Of a stretch of 64,000 nt of DNA, positions 44,537 through 57,364 are shown in pieces (the first letter of the stretch is position 1; every line of letters starts with the position of its first letter). The notes below the pieces were generated by a model, which was given only the letters and a program-made list of their open reading frames with translations, searched no databases and was not told where the DNA came from. The translations under genes and the position numbers were made by a program. This DNA comes from Blattamonas nauphoetae (Eukaryota; Preaxostyla; Oxymonadida). The DNA is taken from contig JARBJD010000171.1 in assembly GCA_033064195.1 (NCBI GenBank), positions 62,001 through 126,000 of the forward strand, in the 5' to 3' direction.

Positions 44537-46094
44537 TTCCTGGTGGAGTGGATGGCTACGATCCTCCCCTTTATACTGCGCGTCACGGCGACTAGATCCA
44601 CCAGTAATTTTTGTTTTTTGACAGAACAAGAGAGAGTTGAGAGTTCATTTTTCACTCACTTCAACTACCTTGAGTTATACATCTCTGTGATTTTTTTGGA
44701 AGAACAACTGTGAAAAATAAGAGAGAATGACATGAAATGCAACTGTAGGGGGACATTCGTCATACGACATGACATGTGATTCACTTCGGATTGCACTCAC
44801 AAATGGAACAATGATTGTCAATGTCCGCGCAGAGATAGATCATGAAGGCTAGACGAAGAAGAAAGGGAAGAAATGAGACAGCTCTTCCTCTTGGAGGCTC
44901 TGTCAATACCGTCTCCAAGTTCACCAACACGCTGATCGTCGATGATTGACAGCGAATCGCGAAATGAAAAGGCCCACCACAGCTTGACATCATCAAGATC
45001 TAGAAAAATGTTCAGATCGAAATCAAAACCAAGTCCTACAGAACAGTCGGTCAACTGAAGAGAAATCTGAAAAGCAGCAAGTCAAGCCTTTCCTTCCAAT
45101 GCATCTTCAAAATGAATCCAAACTGTCTCAATTCATCTTCCAGAGTTCCTCCGTCACGTTCCAATCAATTTCAAAAACGTTTCGCTTTCGCAAAGAACAC
45201 TCGTTCGAAAGGTTTGAATTGATGAGCTTTGAATGTTTGAGGATTCAAAAAATTCAAGAGGGAGAGGACCAGAGACATTCGACAATGACAGACGGAAAAA
45301 CATACCTTGCCAAGGATCAAGGTCACATATCACCTCTTTTAACTCAGGATTTGGGGATGGGTTGGGATTCGTTTTTCTGCCAAAGTTGTCTTCCGTGGAA
45401 AGAGTATGCTTTTGAAGCTTCCTCTGAGTCTCCCATCAAGTGACGAACCAAGGCCAAAATGTACCATCCCCTCCACACGCATGTCTTTCTCAGTGATATC
45501 ACGGTCTGGAACAGGAAAACAATGGAACTTTCTAGAATCAAAAGGGGAAATATGAGCTAAGAATTTCATCCCACGGGTTCTTCCAACATGAACACCATCA
45601 AACACCTTCGGGGAAAACCTTTCTCACTTTTTTTGAAAATTATGTGATTAATGTCATAATTGATTCACTTCGAAAGACAATCGTGCGTGCCACGAACTCG
45701 ATCCCACAAGAAAGTATTGTCGATTTCGTTCTTTCATGTGGCGACAGCCTCCTCATGTGTTCCAATCGTGGAGGAAAAATGACGAAATATCAGAGCGGTC
45801 GAGCAGGATGAAGTGAATCACGTGTCATGTCGTGATGAACATGTCCATCATTTTTTTTGTGTTACAGTTTTCGTGTCACTCAGAATTTTTTGGTGTCCAA
45901 TTTTTTATCACAAGGTGTCTAACTCTCTAAATTATCATTTACAGAAAATTGAAACTAATTGTGCCTCTATTCAAAAAAAGAAAAACATTGTACAGCCGAA
46001 TCAAGTCGTCGTGTCGGGCAGTATATTCAGACTTTTCCTCACTGTCTCTCGTTTTTCTTCTTATCCGGAAAAGCATCTGACATTTCAATCACCG
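44537..46094. other. Shared 5' region of two divergent beta-helix genes, with possible exons
   Basis: 1.56 kb separate the two start codons. A possible intron-bearing minus-strand gene lies inside: frame 45344-45541 reads WYILALVRHLMGDSEEASKA, which has a TPR-like look, and 44818-45054 reads LNIFLDLDDVKLWWAFSF after a CTGCTTTTCAG acceptor. Exons could not be joined with confidence. The outer parts presumably hold both promoters. Confidence 0.3.
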
Positions 46095-49000
46095 ATGATA
46101 CAGATCTTAATCATTGCTCTATTCACCTCCATTTTGAAACCCCACATATCTCCACTTCATTCAACAACTGATTTCAACTTGGACTCCATCATCAAACCAT
46201 CGTTCCACTGTGAATCAACAGACTCTTCACTTTCCGTATCACTTCCGGATTGTGTTGTACGTTCACATAATTATCCTTTCATTTCATCGAGCTTCGTGTT
46301 GAAAGGTCAACATCAAACATCGCTCAGATGTCTGGATTGCCACCGAAACCGAGAGAATCAGATCGTAAATGAATGCATCTCTCCTCCATTAAGTGAAATC
46401 AACAGTCTTTTCAATCTTAACAACGCATCACTGTCTGTTCTGCGTGTTGTTCTGGACATGTCGTCCGACTCTCCCAATCAGGACATCAGATGTGCCGTGC
46501 TTGCTGCATCCACAATTCACGTCGCATTTTGCGAGTTGTTCTGGACGGATCTGAAATCGATATTCGTTCTCCGATCCAGTTCTCCCTCAACCCAAACCTC
46601 GTCGTCGATCACGTTGGCTTGGTGCACTCTGAGCAATTTAGTGCATCACTTGACACCAATTGTGGAGGATATGCGGACAGACAGCACGGAAGACCCTTTC
46701 AACATGAATATGGTTGGGACGAGGATGGAGAACATGAAAGTGGTTGGAGCGGATGGTGTTTGCGTGTCGCAGACCAACCATCGCAACGACCTCACCTCTT
46801 TTGCGGGCATATCGACGATGGTCTCCGAACTTCGAATTATGAACGTGTCATCGCAGCCTGAGGAAGTTCAGAAAGTATCGTCACTGTTCTCGCAGAGAAT
46901 GGTTGGATGTGCGATGTGGGGAAGCAACAACCATCTTTCGGGCAGTTTACTCCGAGATTTGAATGGAGGTGGTTCATTTCTGTGCGCAAACAGCTCGTTC
47001 GACTGGTGCCACACGACCTCCTCTGAACGCCCCTCACTCGTCTCCGAACCTTCCCCGAGCATCGACAGCCACTCAGCCACTCGCTGCATCTCCACCTCGG
47101 CCGAGCCTGAAAACTATTCAAATGACCAGTACTCTGATAAAGTGTTTGATGGTGTGGACCGGATCAATGTGACCAATGTTGCTGTCACATTCACCCGCTG
47201 TCATTTCTCAAACATGAAGTACACAGCCACGTCATCATCTGTCGACAAAGCTGGTGGATCAGCACTTTCTTTCTCTTTATCAACCAACCCCGCATCCATC
47301 ATCTCGTGCAGCTTCTCCAAATGTTCAGTCGCAAGCTGGTCTGCTGTGTATGGAGGATGCATCTTCATGACTTCACTGACCACATCGACCAACACCGTCC
47401 ACAACTGCTCTTTCGCCGACTGGTATCCTTCCAACGATACCAACACCAACCAAAATGGAGGCGGAATCGGCACGTATCGAACTTCTGCTCCACTTCAAAT
47501 CACAGATTCCAATTTCACGCTGAGCGGAGAGACGACAAACACAAACAATGGTGGTTTCTTTTCGTCATATTCGTCATCTGTCGGACAGAGCATAGCCATC
47601 TCGAATTGTCGTCTTTCTGGCGATTCCACGACGACCGGAACCTGTATATATCTTTATGTGTCCAAAAACATATCGGGGTCTCTCTCAGTGACTGACTCGC
47701 AGATCATCAACACAAACTCAACGGTCCGACACACAAACTTAAAATTCATGCCACTGTCAGGTTTCACACGGACAGAAATCCACGACACAGCCATCCAATT
47801 TACATATGCATCGAGCGATACGCGTCCTTTTCTCTTTGTGGACTGCAAATTCAATCAGAGTTCAATAGACTCAGCAACTTCACCTGTCATGTATCTCTTC
47901 TTAGAAGCTTCATTCACTGGCAAGCCAGCTCGCACAACGAGTTCATTAATTGGCCTCAGTTATACTGACAATGTAGTCCTCCACAAATGTGATTTCACAG
48001 ATTGTTCACCAACATCTGCTGGGTACGTCATTAAATCCTTCAGTCTTCCATCACTGATCGTGGATACTTGCTCCTTCACGCGGTGCTCTGGCGGGAAATC
48101 CATCGTCGATGTTGTCTATTCTTCCTCATCCTTCTATTTTTGTTCCTTCACAAACGTGAGTGGGACCAATGCTCGTGTCATTTCTTTATTCCTAAACTCC
48201 GCCAATTTCTTTGAATCGTGCCGCTTTGATCTGGAGGAGACCACAGATTTGTTGGACTTCGATGTCACATCGGGTGATCTGACATGTCTGAACGACACTG
48301 CTGTGACTGGATGCACATCCAATCGGCGGATGTCCTTCGGAACTTGGTGGAAGGATCGACAAGAATTGACAGCTGTGCAGGTCGTTCCCGTCGAAGCAGA
48401 GAAGAACGAGATGCGAGTGGGAACATGGCTTCCTGAACCAGAAGAAAACCCACAACCGCCCATCCCAACTTTCTCATCACGATCAGAGGCCCTCGCCACT
48501 CTTCAGCCTTCTTCACCACCGACCAACATCGTCACTTTCTCGGATGGTTCGTTCACTGAGGCCGATCGTCTGGAGGTGTTGCAACATGTCGAAATTGTCG
48601 GCGCTGGATGGAATATCAGCGATATCCACTCGACGCAGTTGACAACTGATGGCTTCGTTTCGAAATCAGCTTGCAAGCTCTCTCTCCGCTCACTCCGACT
48701 CGTTCCTTTGTCGTCTTCTTCGATTCTTGTATCAACTTCAGACAGTGGGTGTCTGATTGTGCTGAATATAGAAGTTAAGGACATTTCTGACCACTCCGCC
48801 GCTTTGTTTATGTTTACAGCAGGATCGTCAGAGATCCGTCACTGCTCCTTCAAGAATATAGAATCAACAGAATCACTCATCAGTGTTTCACAAGCATCGT
48901 CACTCGTTATCACTAACACCCTCTTTGTCACCATCACGCGATCCAGCCCCACACCAACTCCTGTGGAAACGACACAGTGTGCGAGTTGCATTGAGGGAAA

Positions 49001-52000
49001 GACGGATGGAGAAGTGAAAGTGCTGTATTGTCGTTTTGGAGCCTGCACAACGAACGGACGAGCTGGAGCGATTGATTTGGAGAATAACGACGAAAACAGC
49101 GCAGTCGAGATGAGCTATTGTTATTTTGATCAGAATTCGGGTGGAACAGATGTTCCAGATGCTGTGAGAGGAGATAATGTTGTCCTCAAGTCTTTCGCCG
49201 ACTCCAAAACCTTACTCAACTTTTCAACCATCCAATCCTTCCCATCGCTCTTCTCCTTCCTGATCAACTCCAACCACCCCATCGTCCCTCCTCCTGCCAT
49301 CATTTCCATCACTGAAACAGGCGTTGATGTCCCTCTAACTTGGACTTATCAAGACAGTCGAGTCCCGAAATCTTTCCTCGAAACATATCCTCTCCAGTTC
49401 CTTCTTGAATCTCGTCTTCGGAACAACACCAAAACCGAGCTGAAAACAGACTTTTCGTACAGTGAGACAATGACACCGTTCATTTTTCAGAATTCAACCG
49501 TGTATGTCGATCTCCGTGCCCAATCTCAATCTATCATCACAGTGGAACAACAGGGCAAAGTGTTCGTCACCCTCCAAAAAGCGTATTTATCGTTCAAGTC
49601 TCTTCAATTCGCGTTTGAAAAACTTACGATGACAGCCTTTCAATGCGATCAAGATTCGTCGATTGTACTCAGTTGGACAGGCGTCAATTTCACCCCTCCT
49701 ACACTCACCAGTCCATTCATCAATTCAACTGGTCCATATGTCTGTATTGAATATGATGACTTCCTCCAACCGATCACATTGGACAACACGCCTTTTATTC
49801 GACTCGTCCGTGCTGAGAAGGATGCTGAGATTGAATTCCGCTCCACAACTCCTCTTCTTGCCAGTTCTCTCAACACCCCATTCATCGTCTGCGAAGGCGT
49901 GAAAGAGTTTAGCATGAGATATCTAGAGATATCTTCTTCTAATCTCAATTCGGCGTCTTTTATTTCTGCCAAAGATTCAACACTCCATCTTTTATATATC
50001 CAAATCCAAACTCTCCAATCCACTGTCCAAGGTGCGTTCATCCACAATGATAATGGTACCATTCATTTCGATACAGAACATGATTCTCTATCAACAGCGA
50101 GCTTGTGTTCAGCTGCACAAGGCGGAGTTCTTTTCTCGCGGGATTCCAGTGTGAGCATGAATGGATGGATATTCTCGAACTGCGAGGCTGAAGATGGTGG
50201 AGTGGCTTACGTCGTCACGTCCACTCTTTCCATCACGGATACATCATTCATCTCCAACTCTGCGAAGAGTGGAGGAGCATTCTGGGTCGACTTCGGAACC
50301 AACTCTGCCTCGTCACTCTCATTGACAAGTTCAACTTTCACTGCCAACACCGCTTCTGATGTGGATGAGAATGGAGATGATTGTGGGAAGGGAGGGGCGA
50401 TCATTGTGAAAGGGAAGACTACGTCGTGGACTCCTCTCGTTCTGAACAATTCTCATTTTGAGGAGAACACAGCAGCATTTGGGAATGACGTGTTTGTCGA
50501 GCAATCAGTGCTCAGAGGAGCAAACCCAAATGTTCTGTCGAATTGTGGTGGTGAGTCGTACAGCAATTTTCCACACCTCGAAATCGAGAACCATAATCGA
50601 GATGACGATGAGCTCACTCGAATCTCGAACTTCATCCCATTTCCTTCTGTTCGCGTTTCAAGCTCTGGTTCGGATGTTGATACCTGCAGATGGTCAAACG
50701 CATACTGCCAAACCATCCATTATGCTCTCCAATTTCTTCAGACAGCAAATCCCGATGGAAGCCTGTTCCAGCGACAATGTCTTCAGAATTCATCTTCAAT
50801 GATCACTGAACCTGTTGAATTGGACGAACACGATCTGATTTATGTAAGTTACAGTTCTAAAAGCACCTACGTTTACTCGCTGTCTCTCTCAACGACAGAT
50901 GAAGCAGAGGAGGGAGTCGTATTCACGATTAATGATGCATCGAGGTTGACCATTCAGAGAATCAGATTTCCCTTGACACGATTACATCGAGTTGTGAAGG
51001 TGGACTCCAAAGAAGGACTACTTACGATGGAAAAATGCTTTGTCTTGATCGAGAGCGACTCAACGACATCGATCTCTCCGATCTCCTCTGTCGGGAGCTC
51101 ACTCATCATGAACACCGTCTCATTCTCTCCAAATCTCACTGCTTCCCCTGCGACTCTTTCTGCTCCTCTTGTCGTTTTTTCCCCAACTTTGTTAGGTGAT
51201 GCCGAATTAGGATCTGGGTCGTTCGATGTCACCAACTGTTCTCTCGCAAATCTCACTTTTGAAGGCACAACAATGTTCAGGATCGAAACGAGTGACCGCG
51301 TCGGTTTTGTTCTTCAATCGATCAGTCAAGTCTCAACAGATTTAACACAAGGGAAGTACATTTGTCTGAAGGGACAGTCCTTCAAGCAGCAGATCCAACC
51401 ATCGCTTTGGCATTCGAACCCGACAGCATCGGATCTGCCCTATTTCATTGGTGAAGATGTTTCGATGGACGAAAATGACAAATGGAGAACAGGATCGCTT
51501 GTGTATTGGCTGGTCTCTCCCGAAGAAGAGATCCTGATTGGATCAGATGTGAATGCTGTCGATCATCCGAATTGCGGATCGTCGACATTCCAATGCACAA
51601 CGCTCGACTCTGCCATCTTGTCGGCTGATCTCAACGATGTCTCCACGTTCGCCCTTTCGGCGTCAACATCACTTTCATCGACGTTGTTGGCGACATCGTC
51701 GTGGTTGTTCAAGTCGTCATCAGCGACAAAGCGAGGAGTCGAGTTTGACAGGAATGGCTCGATCGAAATTGCCAATTCCACCACAAAACTGTCGTTCACG
51801 TCGATCATCTTCACTGTTGCCGAAACTTGTGTGTCAGACACTCTGTTTGTGGTTGAGGAAGGCGATTTATCTTTCTCATCGTGTCAGTTTGGAGGGACAA
51901 GCAGTGAATCGGCTCTTATTCTCCCTGCATCAACAACGACGCTGATTGAAGTGAAGGCATCTGGAAAACTCACCCTCATGGACACTCTGATCCAGCACAT

Positions 52001-55000
52001 CACATTCTCGCACGCCACACTCGGACCAGCCATCCGTCTTCATCTCGACTCGACAGACTCCTTCAGTGGAACTCCAAATGGTGACAATACGCTCCTTGTC
52101 ACTGGAGATGGAGAGTCGTCGCCCACATTCCTACACTCTGGCGAGATCGACTCGCCTCTGATCGTTCAGACATGTGGATCACTCGCCGTGAGCGATATTC
52201 ACTTCTCGATTCTGGAAGCACAAGCAACGACACCCCGTTCTGCATCGTTCTTCTCCGTTTGTGGTGGGAGTTTCTCGCTGACAAGTGTCTCGTTCCTGGC
52301 GATGTCTTTCTCAGGCTCGAACAGCCTTATCAAACTCACTGGAGCTGCCTCTCTCACTCTCACCACAATCGAATTCTCTGGAATGACAACGGAAGGTTCG
52401 GGCTCAGTCATCCATTCTACCTCGACTGGAACAATCACCGTCTCGTCTGTCTCTTTCTCGTCGTGCAACTGCGGATCGTCTCAGAAAGGGCGGAGTGTCT
52501 TCATCGAACGCTCGTTCGTCAAAGACTGTGTCTCGTTGACTTCCGTGTTGATCTCATCTACAGGCACAGTCGGTACACACGACATCTTCCTGACAGGCTC
52601 GAACGTCGCATCGACTGTCACACAAAGCTGGGAATCGCTGATCGGTTCAGAGGACAGTCTCACTTCTGCTGTGATAGACAGAATAGTCGGTGAAGAAAAA
52701 GGATCTGTCGTGAAAAGTGGGCCTCTTGCGTATCTGCTCTATCCTCACACAGAGGGAAGCGTGTTTATAGATGAAAGTTTCTGGGATCATGAGAGTTGTG
52801 GGAAGGAGAAGCTGCCGTGCAGGACATTCGAACATGCTCATTCAAAACTCACCACTTCCAATCAGAAAGTTGTCTTCTCAACTTCCTGCACACTTTCTGG
52901 CGAGGTCAACTCGCTCCCACTTGGATCTGTTCTGTCGACGAAACCCGATCAAATTGTCTCGACAGGTCAGACAACCCAATTCGTTGTTCAGGCTGGTCCT
53001 CTCTCGTTCGAAGCTATCCACATTCTCCTTCCGACAATCATCACAAAACCTCTCTTCGTTGTGAGGGCCAATGTTCTCTCATTTGCATCGTCAGTCAGGA
53101 TCAACAATACACCAAGTCCATCGACACATCAAGCATCACTCGTCTCTCTCTCCTCTGGCACTCTGCAGATGACGGGAACACAACTGGTCTTCCAACCGAC
53201 CTTCGTCTTGACCAAATCACTCATCGAACAGACATCAGGCAATCTTGAACTCAATGATGTCTGTGTCCAACACATTTCAAAATCGTCTGGTGATGGAAGC
53301 GTGCTCCACTCCACCCTCTCATCGACATCAGACGCAATTCAGATCACCGGAACATCCTCCTTCAAAGACTGTCATTCAACAGTCGGAAATGGAGGAGCTC
53401 TGTTCATTTCCTGCCCTCAATCATTACCACCGTCGTCTCTTGTCGTCGATGCCACTTTCACCGAGTGCTCATGTGGTCCAGCGATGAAAGGCGAATGGGT
53501 TTTCGTCAGTGGCCACACATTCAAAAATCTCCTCTCACCTGATTGCTGGACGGACACCATCGCTGGTCTCACTTGGAACTCTGCCAACAGTCTTTGGGGC
53601 ACTGACTATAGTTCATCACCAGTTTCAACTATAGTTCATCACCATCCCATACTCTGATGAAAGGGGGATGAATCTTCTTCTCTTCGTTCTGGACGGAAAA
53701 AAGACACCAAAAGAAGAGCTCTGATTCAGTTTTGATGTCAACCTCGATGAGTGGTGACGTTCGATCAGCTGTGATGTCCTTGGGGTTGATGTTTGATGAC
53801 CGAAGTGTGATGAATGAGCTGCTGCTGGTGGAGCTCGTATGTCGCTTGTCGTCGATGAGAGAGAGAATGCCAAATGCTGCCTGCGTGACCTTCCATTCCA
53901 AAGCAATCGACTCAGATCAGACTGAGAAGTCTATCGAAGGATCGAGTCTCGTTGTTTTCTCACCTTCATCACTTCCATCGATTGTCTGTGATTGGAGATC
54001 GCTCGAAGATCCTTTCCAACGATTAGAACATCACACGAAAGGGTTGGAGTCGATCTTCGAATGTCGACCGGATCTCTCGTCGCAATGATATGGGTCTCTG
54101 ATGAACTATAGTTGGAAATGCTGATGAACTATAGACAGTCCCGTCTTTGGGGAACTGATACGAACGAGGCAGAAAGCTCTGTCTATCGCTCGATCTCACT
54201 TCTCGTCCACTTCATCCCGTATCGACAGCACACCGTCCATGTCGGAGCAGGAGGGCGGAATGTGGATGGGTGTGGTTCTTCAACGTGGAAGTGTCAGACA
54301 CTCAGCCAAGCAAGGGATCATCTTTCAGGTTCAGCACCATTCACTCTCTCCATCGACACAGAAGCGACACATTCAGATGAACTAGCCTTTTCATCAGAGA
54401 CAACCATCAAAGGCGATCCAGCGACCTCGAAATTGATAGTCACGACCACTGGCAGTCTATCTGTCACCGCCTCGACGTTGTCTCTCTCGACACTCATTCT
54501 TGACGGGTCATCGCTCTCTCGTGGTTCGTCATTGTTAGCACTCTCGCAGACAGGATCTCTCGACATCAACCACTGCACGTTCACCAGATTCACATCCACG
54601 ACTGATGGAGCGGTCTTCTCGTCACCACTTGGAACTGGTACTTCTATCATAATCGCAAACTCAGCATTCTCGTCCTGCACGTCAGATGGAAAAGGAGGTG
54701 CTCTCTTCGTTGACCTGTCGTCGCTCGGAGAAGGTTCGTACAGCCTGAATTCGCTCACCTTCGCGTCCTCCTGCACCTGTTCTGGCGGTGGGAAGTGGGT
54801 GTTCCTTCGGGGGCACAATCTCGCGTCTCTGGTGACGAAGGAGAGGTGGGCAGGGACATTCAACTCGCTCAGCCTTCGCTCAGACGCTGACAAATTGTGG
54901 GGACTCGACTTGGCCGAAGATGTGAGTCCATCTCTTCGCTCCGTCTCGCTCCTTCACTTCCTTCTCGGCAGTGCATCTCGAATTCCAGATTCGACAATTT

Positions 55001-55911
55001 TTGTTGGACAGAACGGGAAAGATGAAATGGGGTGTGGAAACACAGAATCAACACTCTGCAAAACGGTCGAATGGAGTGTGAAAGAGGCGGCTGGAAGTGT
55101 TGTCGATCTCGTCATTGTTTCCAGCGGCCTTCTCTCCTCACCCATTGTCCTTTCGAACACTGATGTTAAGATCGCACCATCTTCCGACGTGTTGTGTCCA
55201 TTTGTTGTCTCGCTTGACAATCCCCCTTCAGCCGCTGCATCGATGATCAGAGTGGAGAGGGATTCAGCGCTTGCCCTTTCTTTCCTCTCGTTTTCGTTTT
55301 CGATACCTGCCTCCATCGACAGCATCATCGTTTCGTCCTCTTGCGTTGTCAACGTCGATTCATGTCGTGTTCAGAAGACGACACTCTCCCAACCTTTCTT
55401 GGTGTCTGCGCAGTCATCCCACACAATCTCCAACTCCACTTTCCTCTCTTCCACTTTCGCGTCTTCTGCCTTCGTCCTCTCCGACTGCCACTCTCTCTCC
55501 GTCGAAGACACCAGAATCGCCGACTGCTCCTTCGACACCTCGTTTCTTGTCGGCTCATCTTCCCAAATCTCCTTCCTTTCGTTGACCGTGTCGAACAACT
55601 CCATCAAACAGGACACATCCCTCTTCGCGCTGTCCATCCTTCCCAAAACAATTTCAGATGCCTCACCTTCCTTTAGCATCTCATTGTCTTCATTCACACC
55701 CTCCCAATCAAACCCAACCCCGCTGTTCGTCTCTGTCGCGTCGGAGTGCAGTTCGAATGTGATTCTGGTGAACACCACGTTCTCCCACTCGTCCAGCAGC
55801 CAGATTGGGAGACCAGCAGTTCTTGTGAAGTGGACAGTGAGGCAGCCTCTTCTTTTGCGGCGAAGGGTTGTTTGTGAGAATTGCTTTGTGATGGTGTCTC
55901 CGTCTCAGTGA
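46095..55911 (+). CDS. Giant secreted beta-helix surface protein 2, split by a transposable element
   Basis: The start at ATG 46095 is preferred over the longer open frame from 45813 because it gives a signal peptide (MIQILIIALFTSIL). The frame runs 2,520 residues to TGA 53657. After a 523-bp insertion the same protein continues from ~54135 (RLWGTDTNEAESS) to TGA 55911. The body is a repetitive beta-helix. Capping modules with paired cysteines lie near 50.65 kb (DTCRWSNAYCQTI), 51.56 kb (PNCGSSTFQCTTL), 52.77 kb (SCGKEKLPCRTF), 54.24 kb (GCGSSTWKCQTL) and 55.02 kb (GCGNTESTLCKTV). The last four are preceded by an LWGTD- or YWL/LLY-type strand. Both sides of the insertion repeat CTTTGGGG-ACTGA. 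Unless the element is spliced out, the product ends at residue 2,520. A role in adhesion or feeding is inferred. Confidence 0.7.
53609..54131. mobile_element. 523-bp TA-flanked MITE inside the beta-helix gene
   Basis: The ends are inverted repeats of about 36 bp built from two copies of (C)TATAGTTCATCA (left at 53606 and 53629; right ends at 54106 and 54134). TA dinucleotides flank the element. It interrupts the coding frame between LWGTD motifs. Both strands stay open across most of it (plus 53732-54088; minus 53629-53901) and the minus frame (SSTSSSSFITLRSSNINPKD) resembles beta-helix sequence, so it may have captured host coding DNA. No transposase is present. Confidence 0.75.
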
Positions 55912-56108
55912 CACCTCCATTCTCATCTTTCTCGGATTGTGAGTTATTCGCGATATTTCAGCCTCAATCATCTTGTGGTATGGTATCATCGTTTTGAACG
56001 CTTCTGTTAATCAGCTTTCACTTCTAGTTTCACTATTCTTGTTATTCTGAATGTTCTTTAACCATTGAATGGCCTCATCATGTCAATAAGAAAGCAGTAC
56101 TCTTTCAG

Positions 56109-56944
56109 TCAATTGTGAGACAATTGCTGGCTGGAAAGATGGTGAAAGATTCTGTGAACAATCCCAAGTGATAGCTGAAATGATATGAGATGAAAAGAAA
56201 AGTGGATCTTGATTCCTTTCAGTCATTCCCCCATCTACCACGAACCTGGCTGGTGCTGAAATGGTTCGAACCAATAGCCTTCGTCACACGGCAGATGAAA
56301 GCTGCGATCGCTTTTGGGACTTGATAGTTGATTGTTCTTGGCAGCAAGGCTTCCAGAACGTCCTCAGCGCCAACTTGTCGGAGTCTCTCTGCTCTCTGCT
56401 TCCATCTCGTCTTCGGCCTCTCTTTCAAAAGCTCGTCGTATTGTCTGAAGAAGTGCAATCTGTTGCAAAGAATCGTCTCATTTGTGGACTCCACCAACCA
56501 CCCCACTTCCCACAACTCCCTTCCTGTCTCCACATCTTTCCCTTCTTTGGAGAGCTCTATCGCCAGTCTCATAATGTGTTCAAGAATTCGATTGATCTGG
56601 CCCACGAATGGACTATTCGGCGCGGCAAGGTAATCGTCTCGTTGGAAGACAAACAATAGATATCGCTGTGACGGAACCACAACTCGATTGAACTGCAGAA
56701 GTGGTTCAAACGGATATTCCTCATTCTTCCAAAAATCCGGATAAGTGCCACGAGTCATGTTCCAAATGAGTGAAAGGATGCGACTGTGGAAGTCTCGATC
56801 AGCGAGTGGGACAGTTGTCGGTCGGACACGCTCGAGCACTCTTTCGATCATGTTCTCATTCAGAAAGATGAAGATTGCTCGGGTTTCTGATGGCTTTTTG
56901 TTTGTGAGGCTGAGGAGGTCCATCAGCAGATGTGTAGTTCTCAA
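56109..56944 (-). CDS. Alpha-helical repeat protein fragment, function unknown
   Basis: The exon begins after a TTTCATTGAG acceptor at ~56943, so the start lies in an upstream exon not identified in the AT-rich 57-kb region. It reads TTHLLMDLLSLTNKKPSE … FHSRILSLIWNMTRGTYPDFW … FNRVVVPSQRYLLFVFQRDD … QINRILEHIMRLAIEL … EVGWLVESTNETIL. This pattern of amphipathic helices suggests an ARM/HEAT-like solenoid. The frame ends with TGA at 56219. Alternatively, a 68-nt intron from the GTTCGT after STSQ to the CATTTCAG acceptor leads to LSLGIVHRIFHHLSSQQLSHN and a stop at 56109. No named family is recognised. Confidence 0.5.
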
Positions 56945-57364
56945 TGAAATAATCCTCGCGTCACAAAATCGTACTGACGCAGTAATTCTCCTAAAAAATT
57001 ATCTTTCTTCGTTTATCATCCCTAAATACATCATTTCTGAACTTTTTTCAATTTCATAAAAACATTGAAGTTGTCACGATCAACTCTGAAATCTCACGTT
57101 TTTTCAATTTTTCTCTTTAATGGATGTATTTTGTCCATTGTTTCACATAGAGACCTCTTTTTTTGTTGTTTTCCATCCTTTCCCTGTCTTTGAACTTGTT
57201 TTGCAATAAAAAGTGTGCAAAAATGTGCTGATCTTAGAAAGGCCATTTCATGCGCGATCAGGCTTGAAATCTATAAATTCACCTTTCTTATGTGTACTCA
57301 ACAACTAAATCTGAATTCAGTAAAATTTGATTTTTTTCCACGCTCATATATTATTTGCATCATT
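56945..57364. other. AT-rich intergenic region
   Basis: Long T- and A-rich stretches. It is probably the 3' flank of the seven-exon gene and the 5' exons or promoter of the gene at 56 kb. Nothing else was recognised. Confidence 0.35.

Noticed and set aside
45813-46094. N-terminal extension of beta-helix protein 2
   Set aside because: The extra 94 residues have no signal peptide and precede a clear one at 46095.
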